This document shows positions 8,198-16,322 of a stretch of DNA of 64,000 nt, piece by piece. Made by a program: the position numbers and the translations under genes. Location of the stretch: contig NZ_CADIJX010000010.1 in NCBI RefSeq assembly GCF_902859625.1, forward strand, positions 1-64,000, given 5' to 3'. The stretch is from Achromobacter pestifer. Its GTDB lineage: Bacteria > Pseudomonadota > Gammaproteobacteria > Burkholderiales > Burkholderiaceae_B. Every line of letters begins with the position of its first letter. Position 1 is the stretch's first letter. The notes beneath the pieces were generated by a model. The model was not told where the DNA came from and ran no database searches. It saw only the letters and a program-made list of their open reading frames with translations.

Positions 8198-8677
8198 GGG
8201 CGCTATCGTAAACCATCCTGAGTTCAATCGGGCCTCTTCACGCAAGGTGAGAAACCCGGCAATATTCGGTAGGAAATACGCTGACGATGCCAGCCGAGCC
8301 GGGCTGGGCAATTCTCGCTCCGAAAAAAAGTCCCGCCTCCTCCAAATTCCCCGCATCCGGCCGATCTGGCTTTCGCATTTCTTTCTATAAACTTTCACTT
8401 AGCTTTCAAAAAGCCCTCAATCCCCCCGTGTCGTTACATCTGGGGATCGGGAGTACCCGAATTCTAGGGAAAACCCCAGGCTTTCACCGAGCTTACAGGG
8501 TTTGCAGCGTGGCGGGCGTCCATTACCATTCGCCCTTTCAAGAAACCACGTCGTCGCTTTCAGAAGAACTAATGGCACCCCGAAGTGCCTTTTTTGTGCC
8601 TGTCACTCGCCTTTCGGTGAGTCCCATCCGGCTACAAACTTTTTTATCTACATGCTGTAAACAGGAGCCAACCAATC
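8198..8677 (+). other. Long untranslated leader of tctBA
   Basis: This 480-base gap holds no convincing gene. It contains a divergent promoter region for the zapA operon at its left end, AT-rich sequence around 8380-8395 with a TATAAA, a small intrinsic terminator at 8574-8595 and an ACTCGCC/GGTGAGT hairpin at about 8607-8624. An AGGAG ribosome-binding site precedes tctB. A tctC-like binding-protein gene was looked for and is absent. The distance and terminator suggest a regulated leader or a small RNA gene. Confidence 0.45.
8574..8595 (+). terminator. Intrinsic terminator inside the tctB leader
   Basis: GGCAC-CCCGAA-GTGCC followed by six T residues, 82 bases before the tctB start. The stem is short, so termination may be partial or conditional. 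No gene ends just upstream on this strand. Confidence 0.55.
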
Positions 8678-9142
8678 ATGCAGCTACGCAATCGACAGGA
8701 CTTCTGGTCAGGGGTGATGTTCATCGCCCTTGGACTGGGATTCGCCTGGCAAGCCAGCAGCTACTCTATGGGTACTGCGGCCAGGATGGGCCCAGGGTAC
8801 TTTCCTTTCTGGCTAGGCATTGTTCTGGCTTTGCTGGGCGCCATCGTGCTGCTTGGCTCGATGTCAAAGAAAGCCCATGAAACGCACGTCGAAAAGTTCG
8901 ACTGGCGCATCGTCTTCCTGGTGGTCGGATCCGTCGTCTTGTACGGCTTGGTCCTGAAGCTGCTGGGTATCTATATCTCGGTATTCATCCTGGTTGTCGT
9001 GAGCAGCCTGGCCAGCCATGAGTTCAGCCTGAAAGTCGCCGTTGCCAACGCGATCTTCCTGGTGATCTTCTCGTATCTGGCATTCGTCAAGGGGCTGGGG
9101 CTGATCTTCCCGCTGTGGCCGTCCTTTCTGGGCATGAACTAA
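8678..9142 (+). CDS. tctB: Tripartite tricarboxylate transporter small membrane subunit TctB
   Basis: The small inner-membrane subunit of a TTT (tripartite tricarboxylate) secondary transporter. The 154-residue protein has four predicted membrane segments and the TctB N-terminus (DFWSGVMFIALGLGFAW, then TAARMGPGYFPFWLG). It precedes tctA by 13 bases and must work with it. The periplasmic TctC/Bug receptor that defines the substrate is not encoded nearby, so specificity is unknown. Confidence 0.93.
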   Translation: MQLRNRQDFWSGVMFIALGLGFAWQASSYSMGTAARMGPGYFPFWLGIVLALLGAIVLLGSMSKKAHETHVEKFDWRIVFLVVGSVVLYGLVLKLLGIYISVFILVVVSSLASHEFSLKVAVANAIFLVIFSYLAFVKGLGLIFPLWPSFLGMN

Positions 9143-9155
9143 GGAGCAACCGGTC

Positions 9156-10661
9156 ATGGAATTGTTTGACAATCTGATGTTGGGCTTCTCGGTGGCGTTC
9201 ACGCCCGAGAACCTGGCTTACGCACTGCTGGGCTGCATCCTGGGTACGCTGATTGGCGTGCTGCCGGGCATTGGCCCCGTCCCGACCATCGCGATGCTGC
9301 TCCCGATCACGTACGTGCTGCCCCCGGTGGCCGGCCTGATCATGTTGGCGGGTATCTATTACGGCGCCCAATACGGTGGCTCCACCACGGCGATTCTTGT
9401 GGCCCTGCCAGGAGAAACGTCCGCGGTGGTGACCGTGCTGGACGGCCACCAGATGGCCCGTAACGGCCGTGCTGGCGCCGCGCTGGCCATCGCCGCGCTG
9501 GGTTCGTTCTTCGCCGGTTGCGTTGCCACGCTGCTGCTGGCCGCGTTCGCACCCCCGCTGGCTGAAGTCGCCTTCAAGTTCGGCCCCGCCGAGTACTTCT
9601 CGCTGATGTGCTTGGGCTTGGTCGGCGCCGTGGTGTTGGCCTCGGGCTCGCTGCCCAAGGCGATCTCGATGATCATCCTGGGTCTGTTGCTGGGCATGGT
9701 CGGTACCGACGTCAACTCGGGCGTTGCCCGCTTCGACTTCGGCGTGCCGGAACTGCAAGACGGCATCGACTTCGCTATCGTGGCCATGGGCGTGTTCGGC
9801 TTTGCCGAAATCATGACCAACCTGGAGCAGAAGGAAAACCGCGTCGACATCACCGACAAGATCGGCTCGCTGTACCCGAACAAGCAGGAATTCAAGGAAT
9901 CGTACCCGGCAGTGCTGCGCGGTACGGCCCTGGGTTCGGCCCTGGGTATCTTGCCGGGCGGTGGCGCCGTGCTGTCGTCCTTCGCGTCGTACACGCTGGA
10001 AAAGAAGATCTCGAAGAATCCGGAGCGCTTCGGCAAGGGCCACCCGGCCGGCCTGGCTGGTCCGGAATCGGCGAACAACGCCGCGGCCCAGACGTCGTTC
10101 ATCCCGCTGCTGACGCTCGGCATCCCGGGTAATGCCGTGATGGCGCTGATGGTCGGCGCGATGACGATCCACAACATTCAGCCCGGCCCGCAAGTCATGA
10201 CGAGCCACCCGGAGCTGTTCTGGGGCCTGATCGCCTCGATGTGGATCGGCAACCTGATGCTGGTGGTGCTGAACCTGCCGCTGATTGGCCTGTGGGTCAA
10301 GCTGCTGAAGGTGCCCTACCGCATCTTGTTCCCGGCGATCCTGGTGTTCTGCACGATCGGTGTGTATTCGCTGAACTACAACGCTTTCGACATCTTCACC
10401 ACCGCCATGTTCGGCATCGTCGGCTACGTGTGGTCGAAGCTGAAGTGCGAAGGCGCTCCGCTGCTGCTGGGCTTGGTTCTGGGCCCCATGATGGAAGAGA
10501 ACTTCCGTCGTGCCCTGCTGCTCTCGCGTGGCGACTTCACCACCTTCGTGACGCGCCCGTTGTCGGCATCGCTGCTGGCTGTCGCTGTATTCCTGGTGAT
10601 CCTGGTGGCCCTGCCCGCCATTCGCAAGAAGCGCGAAGAGACCTTCGTCGAAGAAGAGTAA
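9156..10661 (+). CDS. tctA: Tripartite tricarboxylate transporter large permease TctA
   Basis: The large transport subunit, 501 residues with about 11-12 membrane segments. Family hallmarks are the N-terminal GVLPGIGPVPTIAMLLP, the repeated GILPGGGAVLSSFASY, and the C-terminal PMMEENFRRALLLSRGD. It would use the sodium or proton gradient to import a carboxylate delivered by a Bug-type receptor encoded elsewhere. A strong terminator follows. A paralogue lies at 16323-17852. Confidence 0.95.
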   Translation: MELFDNLMLGFSVAFTPENLAYALLGCILGTLIGVLPGIGPVPTIAMLLPITYVLPPVAGLIMLAGIYYGAQYGGSTTAILVALPGETSAVVTVLDGHQMARNGRAGAALAIAALGSFFAGCVATLLLAAFAPPLAEVAFKFGPAEYFSLMCLGLVGAVVLASGSLPKAISMIILGLLLGMVGTDVNSGVARFDFGVPELQDGIDFAIVAMGVFGFAEIMTNLEQKENRVDITDKIGSLYPNKQEFKESYPAVLRGTALGSALGILPGGGAVLSSFASYTLEKKISKNPERFGKGHPAGLAGPESANNAAAQTSFIPLLTLGIPGNAVMALMVGAMTIHNIQPGPQVMTSHPELFWGLIASMWIGNLMLVVLNLPLIGLWVKLLKVPYRILFPAILVFCTIGVYSLNYNAFDIFTTAMFGIVGYVWSKLKCEGAPLLLGLVLGPMMEENFRRALLLSRGDFTTFVTRPLSASLLAVAVFLVILVALPAIRKKREETFVEEE

Positions 10662-10700
10662 AACGCGGCTCGCCGCCTATTGGCGGCGGTCTCGCCTTTC

Positions 10701-10732
10701 AAAAACCCCCGGGGCTTGCTCCGGGGGTTTTT
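10701..10732 (+). terminator. Intrinsic terminator of tctBA
   Basis: A-rich flank, CCCCCGG-GGCTTGCT-CCGGGGG hairpin and a five-T tract, 40 bases after the tctA stop. The symmetrical A and T tracts could make it act in both directions. Confidence 0.92.
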
Positions 10733-10852
10733 CTTTGCGCGGCCGAACTCACGCGCGCCAAACGCTACTAACTACTACAACAGGCTACCAAGCGTAGAGC
10801 GCTGCCTGGTATCTACGTTAAGCTACGGGTTTACCCCACGCGATTATTCGGC

Positions 10853-12457
10853 ATGAATTTCAACTGGAAGAATCCTTACCCCACCACCCGCATTCCGGTG
10901 TTCGCCCGCAATGTGGTCGCCACCTCGCAACCCTTGGCCGCCCAGGCCGGTTTGCGGATTCTGGCCCTTGGCGGCAACGCCGTGGATGCGGCCATTGCCG
11001 CGGCCGCCACGCTTGCCCTGACCGAACCGGTCAGCAATGGACTCGGTTCCGACTGCTTCGCCATCGTCTGGGATGGCTCGAAACTGCATGGATTGAATGC
11101 CTCGGGGCCGGCACCCGCCGCGTGGAATGTGGATTACTTCCGGCGCAAGCATCAAGGCGTGATCCCGATGCGCGGCTGGGACAGCGTGACGATTCCCGGT
11201 TGCGTGGCTGGCTGGGCCGCCCTGCATGAAAAGCTGGGCAGCTTGCCGTTTGCCGACGTGCTGGCACCTGCCATCGAATATGCGGAGCGCGGCTATGCCG
11301 TGTCGCCCACCGTGCAGGAGAAGTGGGTAGCGCAGGCCGACATCCTGCAACCCCAGCCTGGGTTTGCCGAACATTTCCTGCCGCGCGGCCGTGCCCCTCA
11401 CATCGGCGAGCACTTCGTGTTGCGGGGCGCGGCGGCAACGCTCAAGCGCATCGCGGCGACGGGCGGACGAGACTTCTATGAGGGCGAAAGCGCCCATAAA
11501 TTGGTGGCGCATGCGCAAGCGCACGATGCCGCCCTGACGCTGGCGGATCTACGCGACTACACGCCGGAATGGGTAACCCCCATCAGCCAGACCTACCGCG
11601 GCCACACCGTGCATCAGATCCCACCCAACGGCCAGGGCATTGCGGCCCTGATCGCGCTGGGCATCTTGCAGAATTTTGATCTGGCGGCTCGCCCGGTTGA
11701 CCATGCCGACACGCAACACCTGCTGATCGAGGCCATGAAGCTGGCATTTGCGGATGTTTATGCCCAGGTGGCTGATGCACGCCATATGCGGATGACGCCC
11801 GAACAGATGCTGCGGCCTGATTACCTGGCACAACGCGCCCGGATGATCGACCCCAAGGTGGCCCAGGCCTTTGCCTCTGGCCATGCGCCGCAAGGCGGCA
11901 CGGTCTACCTGACCGCTGCTGACAAGAACGGCATGATGGTCAGCTTCATCCAGTCAAATTACATGGGTTTCGGGTCCGGCGTGGTGGTACCAGGCACCGG
12001 AGTCAGCCTGCAAAACCGCGGACATGGCTTCAGCACGCAGCCCGAGCATCCCAATGTGGTGGCTGGGGGCAAGCGGCCCTTCCATACGATCATCCCGGCT
12101 TTCCTGATGCGCGACGGCGCCCCGGTCATGAGTTTTGGCGTCATGGGCGGCAATATGCAGCCCCAGGGGCAAGTACAAACGCTGGTGCGGCTGCTGGACT
12201 ACGGTCAGCAGCCGCAGGCCGCCTGTGACGCGCCCCGTTGGAAGTGGAACCACGGATTGGCCGTGGACGTGGAAACGGGATTGGCTTCAACCGTGACGCA
12301 AGGCCTGCGTGCGCGCGGCCACGTACTGGAAGGCATCGACGACCCCTACATGGACTTCGGTTCGGGCCAGTTCATCTGGCGGCTGGGCGATCCGGCCGTG
12401 GACGGCTATGTCTGCGCGAGCGACAGCCGGCGAGATGGACTCGCCGCCGGCTTTTGA
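10853..12457 (+). CDS. Gamma-glutamyltransferase family protein
   Basis: A 534-residue Ntn-hydrolase of the gamma-glutamyltransferase family, which matures by cleaving itself before a threonine that becomes the nucleophile. The candidate is Thr350 in PQGGTVYLTAAD, giving subunits of about 349 and 185 residues. Other landmarks are the N-terminal LALGGNAVDAAIAAAATLA, NGLGSDCFA, and the late MGGNMQPQGQVQ. No clear signal peptide is seen, so it may be cytoplasmic, unlike periplasmic E. coli Ggt. It might act on gamma-glutamyl compounds or, like related enzymes, on other amides; substrate is not decided by the sequence. Confidence 0.9.
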   Translation: MNFNWKNPYPTTRIPVFARNVVATSQPLAAQAGLRILALGGNAVDAAIAAAATLALTEPVSNGLGSDCFAIVWDGSKLHGLNASGPAPAAWNVDYFRRKHQGVIPMRGWDSVTIPGCVAGWAALHEKLGSLPFADVLAPAIEYAERGYAVSPTVQEKWVAQADILQPQPGFAEHFLPRGRAPHIGEHFVLRGAAATLKRIAATGGRDFYEGESAHKLVAHAQAHDAALTLADLRDYTPEWVTPISQTYRGHTVHQIPPNGQGIAALIALGILQNFDLAARPVDHADTQHLLIEAMKLAFADVYAQVADARHMRMTPEQMLRPDYLAQRARMIDPKVAQAFASGHAPQGGTVYLTAADKNGMMVSFIQSNYMGFGSGVVVPGTGVSLQNRGHGFSTQPEHPNVVAGGKRPFHTIIPAFLMRDGAPVMSFGVMGGNMQPQGQVQTLVRLLDYGQQPQAACDAPRWKWNHGLAVDVETGLASTVTQGLRARGHVLEGIDDPYMDFGSGQFIWRLGDPAVDGYVCASDSRRDGLAAGF

Positions 12458-12515
12458 TTGCGTTAAGGTTAGTGTCCTGAGACTGACCTTACCTACATAG
12501 AGCGGAGTCCCCTGC

Positions 12516-13421
12516 ATGGCAACGATCGGTACCAAGAGCTACGAGGCGGTAGTAGCCCAGAAAGTCGCTTTCCTCGGATTGGGCGTCATGGGCCTGCCCA
12601 TGGCGGGCCACCTGGCCCGCGCCGGGCACGACGTGACCGTCTATAACCGCACTTCCGCCAAGGCGCAGGCCTGGGCTGCCGAATTCGGCGGCCGCCATGC
12701 CTCCACGCCACGCGAAGCCGTGGCGGGCGCGCAAATTGTGTTCGCCTGCGTGGGCAATGACGACGATCTGCGCAGCATCGTGCTGGGGCCGGATGGAGCG
12801 TTCTCGGGCATGGCGCCGGGCGCGGTGTTCGTGGATCACACGACCGCCTCGGCCAATGTGGCACGCGAGCTCTACGCGCAAGCCAAGGACCTGGGCCTGA
12901 ATTTCGTGGACGCACCCGTCTCTGGCGGCCAGGCCGGCGCCGTCAATGGCGTGCTGACCATCATGTGCGGTGGTGAAGAAGCCGTATTCAATGCGGTCAA
13001 GCCCGTGGCGCAGAGCTTCGGCCGCGCGGTCACGCTGGTGGGCGCTCCGGGTGCTGGCCAATTGGCCAAGATGGTCAACCAGATCTGCATCGCCGGCATT
13101 GTGCAGGGCCTGTCGGAAGCCGTGGCCTTCGGTCAGGCGGCCGACCTGGACATGAAGCTGGTGTTGGACGTGATCAGCAAGGGGGCCGCGCAAAGCTGGC
13201 AGATGGAGAACCGCGGCGGCACCATGGTCGATGACAAGTTCGAGTTTGGCTTTGCGGTGGACTGGATGCGCAAGGACCTGGGCCTGGTCTTGGCCGAGGC
13301 GCGCAACAACGGCGCGCGCGTACCGGTGACGGCGCTGGTGGACCAGTTCTACGGCGACGTCCAGAAAATGGGCGGCAGCCGCTGGGACACGTCCAGCCTG
13401 GTGAAACGCCTGCGCGACTGA
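12516..13421 (+). CDS. NAD(P)-dependent beta-hydroxyacid dehydrogenase (HIBADH/GlxR family)
   Basis: A 301-residue oxidoreductase of the 3-hydroxyisobutyrate dehydrogenase family. The N-terminal Rossmann motif is VAFLGLGVMGLPMAGHLARAG. The substrate-binding motif FVDAPVSGGQAGAVNG and the catalytic-lysine segment GAGQLAKMVNQ are present. Residues 1-15 are an extra, poorly conserved extension; an alternative internal start would remove it. Likely substrates are tartronate semialdehyde, 3-hydroxyisobutyrate or a related acid. It lies 58 bases after the gamma-glutamyltransferase gene and before a terminator, so the two may be co-transcribed. Confidence 0.9.
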   Translation: MATIGTKSYEAVVAQKVAFLGLGVMGLPMAGHLARAGHDVTVYNRTSAKAQAWAAEFGGRHASTPREAVAGAQIVFACVGNDDDLRSIVLGPDGAFSGMAPGAVFVDHTTASANVARELYAQAKDLGLNFVDAPVSGGQAGAVNGVLTIMCGGEEAVFNAVKPVAQSFGRAVTLVGAPGAGQLAKMVNQICIAGIVQGLSEAVAFGQAADLDMKLVLDVISKGAAQSWQMENRGGTMVDDKFEFGFAVDWMRKDLGLVLAEARNNGARVPVTALVDQFYGDVQKMGGSRWDTSSLVKRLRD

Positions 13422-13451
13422 TCTCCTGCCCGCGCCATGCGGGCAGGCAGG

Positions 13452-13483
13452 AAAAAGGCGAACCTGATGGTTCGCCTTTTTTT
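13452..13483. terminator. Bidirectional intrinsic terminator
   Basis: GGCGAACC-TGAT-GGTTCGCC hairpin (13457-13476) with seven T residues after it and five A residues before it. It lies between the convergent dehydrogenase and azoR genes and can serve both. Confidence 0.93.
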
Positions 13484-13521
13484 CGGCACGACAGCGGCGC
13501 TGCGCGCCAGCGCTTCTCTGC

Positions 13522-14151
13522 TTACGCAGCCAGGCCGGCTTGCGCCGTATTCAAGACCAGCGCATCAATGCGTTGCTTGGCCAGCGTCACGCCTTCCAGG
13601 GCGGCCACTTCACCCATCGCCATGCCTTCAGCGGCAATGAATGTGACGTCATTCATGCCCATGAAGCTCAGCATCTGGCGCAAGTACGGCGTCATCGTGT
13701 CGGACGGAGTGCCTTCAGCCTTGCCGCCCCGCGCCGTCAACACGAACACCTGCTTACCCTTGACGAGGCCCTCCGGCACGCCTTCCGGCGTATAACGGAA
13801 CGTGACGCCGGCACGAGCCAGGTAATCCAGATAGCTCTTGAACTGCGCGGGCATGTTGAAGTTGTACACGGGCACGGCGAAAACGATGCGATCCGCTTCC
13901 ATCAACTCAGCGACCAGCGAATCGCTGAGTTCGACGATGCGCTGCTGCTCCACGCTGCGAGCGTCCGCCGGAGTGAACAGCGCGCCGGCAGTGTTGCCGT
14001 CAAAGTAAGGAATGGGCTGTGCGCCGATGTCGCGGACCTTGATGATGGCCGCGGGATTGGATTCTTTGACGCGCGCAATCAGGTGATCGGCCAATTGCTT
14101 GCTGTTGGAACGGTCGCCGAGAATCGAGGAAAGGATAACCAGGGTCTTCAT
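13522..14151 (-). CDS. azoR: FMN-dependent NADH-azoreductase (quinone reductase family)
   Basis: A 209-residue flavodoxin-fold enzyme that uses NADH and FMN to reduce azo compounds and quinones. The phosphate-binding SSILGDRSNSKQLADHL segment near the N-terminus, the FAVPVYNFNMPAQFKSYLD core and VLTARGG are typical of AzoR. It is divergent from a LysR-type gene with about 200 bases between them. That pairing commonly means the regulator senses quinone or electrophile stress and controls the reductase, an inference here. Confidence 0.94.
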   Translation of the reverse strand: MKTLVILSSILGDRSNSKQLADHLIARVKESNPAAIIKVRDIGAQPIPYFDGNTAGALFTPADARSVEQQRIVELSDSLVAELMEADRIVFAVPVYNFNMPAQFKSYLDYLARAGVTFRYTPEGVPEGLVKGKQVFVLTARGGKAEGTPSDTMTPYLRQMLSFMGMNDVTFIAAEGMAMGEVAALEGVTLAKQRIDALVLNTAQAGLAA

Positions 14152-14352
14152 TGCAAATATCTCCAGTGGGGGCCCGCCATGGGCGAGCGGCCAGGATCTG
14201 CCAGCGCCACGCCCGACTCATCAGGGAGTTCGGACTGGGCTTGCCGCCGGGTGGCGTTGGCAGATCCCGAATGCATGGCCTCACTGTAGACCGGTTCATT
14301 GTTCGCATAAACCGGGGTATGATGAACTGTTCGTTCCAGAGATAGAACAATC
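14152..14352. promoter_or_regulatory. Divergent azoR/LysR promoter region
   Basis: The gap between the two start codons contains several GTTC/GAAC half-sites near 14294-14346, including GTTCGTTCCAGAGATAGAAC directly before the LysR start. Such dyads with a T-N11-A core are the form LysR-type regulators bind. The site is a candidate only. Confidence 0.4.
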
Positions 14353-15288
14353 ATGCAAGATCTTAACGACCTCTACTATTTCTCCCAAGTCGTCGAGCAA
14401 GGCGGCTTCAGCGCGGCGGCAAGAGCACTGGATATTCCAAAATCGAGATTGTCTCGGCGGATATCGCATCTGGAGGAAAGCCTGGGCGTCAGGTTGCTGC
14501 AACGCACGACGCGCCGGCTGCGCCTGACCTCCGCGGGCGAACGCTATCTGCATTACTGCCGCGAAATGGCCGCCTCCGCCCGTGCCGCCGACGACGCCAT
14601 GCGGCAATTGCAGTCGGAGCCGACGGGACCGGTCATCGTCAGTTGCCCGGTTTCCATCGCCCAGGATGTGCTGGCGCCGATCCTGCCCGAATTCCTGGAT
14701 GCCTGGCCGGCGATTTCCGTGCAGTTGCTGGTGACCAACCGGCGCGTGGACCTGATCCGCGAAGGCGTGGACCTGGCGCTGCGCGTGCGCACCAAGCTGG
14801 ACACCGACGCCGAACTGGTGGTTCGCCACCTGGGGTCCGCGCGGGGAACGCTGGTGGCCAGCCCCGGTTATCTGCAACGCCACGGTACGCCCGACACGCC
14901 GCAGGATTTGGCATCCCACACGACCCTGAGCTTTTCCGACCCCCAGCATGACGTGCGCTGGCCCCTGCGCAACGACAAGGGCGAAGAGGTGCAGGTCGAG
15001 CTAAAACCGCAGCTATCCTGCAACGACTTCATCGTGCTGACCGAAGCGGCGGTGCGGGGACGGGGCATTGCGCTGCTGCCGTCGATCGCCACTCAGGAAG
15101 AGTTGCGCCGCGGCCAGTTGGTGACGGTACTGCCGCAATGGCAATCGCCCGAAGGCATCGTGCACTGCATCTATCCGTCACGGCGGGGCATGATGCCCGC
15201 CGTTCGGACGCTGCTGGACTTCCTGTCGCAACGGCTGCCGTCGATGTACCAACGGCTGGAAAAACCCGTCACGCCCGTGACTCAGTAG
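14353..15288 (+). CDS. LysR-family transcriptional regulator
   Basis: A 311-residue LysR-type regulator. The winged helix-turn-helix occupies roughly residues 1-60 (YYFSQVVEQGGFSAAARALD, then KSRLSRRISHLEE). The rest is a periplasmic-binding-protein-like effector domain with the CrgA-type pattern seen in quinone- and aldehyde-responsive members. It is divergent from azoR and is its probable activator or repressor. Its last seven bases overlap the convergent ghrA gene. Confidence 0.93.
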   Translation: MQDLNDLYYFSQVVEQGGFSAAARALDIPKSRLSRRISHLEESLGVRLLQRTTRRLRLTSAGERYLHYCREMAASARAADDAMRQLQSEPTGPVIVSCPVSIAQDVLAPILPEFLDAWPAISVQLLVTNRRVDLIREGVDLALRVRTKLDTDAELVVRHLGSARGTLVASPGYLQRHGTPDTPQDLASHTTLSFSDPQHDVRWPLRNDKGEEVQVELKPQLSCNDFIVLTEAAVRGRGIALLPSIATQEELRRGQLVTVLPQWQSPEGIVHCIYPSRRGMMPAVRTLLDFLSQRLPSMYQRLEKPVTPVTQ

Positions 15289-16211
15289 CCTCGCGTGCGC
15301 TCGACCACGCCGGTGATGGGTTCACCGCGCATCAGTTGAGCGACCTTGCCCGCGATCTGGTCGATGCTTTCGTCGCGCAACGTGCGCGCCGCGATATGCG
15401 GCGTGACGTGAACGCGCGAGTCGCGCCAGAACGGATGATCCTTTGGCAAGGGCTCGGTGTGGAAGACATCCAGCGTGGCGCCGGCGATCTCGCCTTCTTC
15501 GAGCATCTGCACCAGATCCTCTTCGACCAGATGTTCGCCACGGCCGACATTGACCAGGTGCGCATCCGGCAACAGCTGCGATAGCGTTTCGCGGTTGAGG
15601 ATGCCCTGCGTATCCGGCGTCAGTGGCAACACATTAACCAAAAAGCGCGTGCGAGCCAGGAAGGCCGGCAATGCGGATTCTCCGGCAAAGGATTCGACAC
15701 CCGGAATGTCGCGCGGCGACCGCGACCAACCTGCCACGGGGTAACCAAAGCCAGCCAGGGTCTGTGCCACGCGCGCCCCCACCTGCCCCAACCCCAGCAC
15801 GCCAACGGGCCAATCCGCCTGTCGCGTGCCTTCACGTGTGTCCCAATGTTGACGGGCCTGTGATTGATCAAAGGCCTCGAAATCGCGCGACACGCGCAGC
15901 AATGCGTACAGCGCGTATTCGGCCATCTGCACCGACATGCCTGCATCTTCCAGACGCACGATGCGCACATGCGCGGGAATCTCGGGCATCTTCAATAGCG
16001 CATCCACGCCCGCGCCCAGATTGAACAGCGTCGTAATGCCCGTTTCGTGCTTGAACAACTCCACCGGCGGACGCCAAACCAGCGCCACTTCCGCACCCGA
16101 CGGCGGACCATCAGGATTCCATACCGAAATCTGGCAACCAGGCATGGCGGCTTTCAGGCGCGGCACCCAAACATCGGGATCGTGGAGAGGACAAGCAAAA
16201 AGGATATGCAT
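15282..16211 (-). CDS. ghrA: Glyoxylate/hydroxypyruvate reductase A
   Basis: A 309-residue D-2-hydroxyacid dehydrogenase that reduces glyoxylate and hydroxypyruvate with NADPH. The NAD(P)-binding motif is GVLGLGQVGARVAQTLAGFG and the catalytic His lies in HVTPHIAARTL; LVNVGRGEHLVEEDLVQML is typical. The start at 16211 (MHILFACPL) matches family length; an upstream in-frame ATG would extend through the terminator of the preceding tctA gene. It is convergent with, and overlaps by seven bases, the LysR gene. Confidence 0.93.
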   Translation of the reverse strand: MHILFACPLHDPDVWVPRLKAAMPGCQISVWNPDGPPSGAEVALVWRPPVELFKHETGITTLFNLGAGVDALLKMPEIPAHVRIVRLEDAGMSVQMAEYALYALLRVSRDFEAFDQSQARQHWDTREGTRQADWPVGVLGLGQVGARVAQTLAGFGYPVAGWSRSPRDIPGVESFAGESALPAFLARTRFLVNVLPLTPDTQGILNRETLSQLLPDAHLVNVGRGEHLVEEDLVQMLEEGEIAGATLDVFHTEPLPKDHPFWRDSRVHVTPHIAARTLRDESIDQIAGKVAQLMRGEPITGVVERTRGY

Positions 16212-16271
16212 GATGGCGATTCTGCTGGGCTTTTCGGAAGCCTCAAGCATGCAGGATGCCGCCTCACAAAT

Positions 16272-16302
16272 CAAACGGCCCGGCAGAACGCCGGGCCGTT
16301 TG
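16272..16302 (-). terminator. Terminator-like hairpin after the second tctBA pair
   Basis: A perfect 13-base stem (CAAACGGCCCGGC with its complement, loop of five) 21 bases after the tctA stop on the minus strand. The T tract after it is short and interrupted, so efficiency is uncertain. Confidence 0.75.
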
Positions 16303-16322
16303 TCCATCAACGGAGTAACTGC

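Noticed and set aside
8287-8880. A possible gene in the tctB leader, including a degraded tctC
   Set aside because: The frame overlaps tctB and has no signal peptide or Bug-family motif; nothing resembles TctC.
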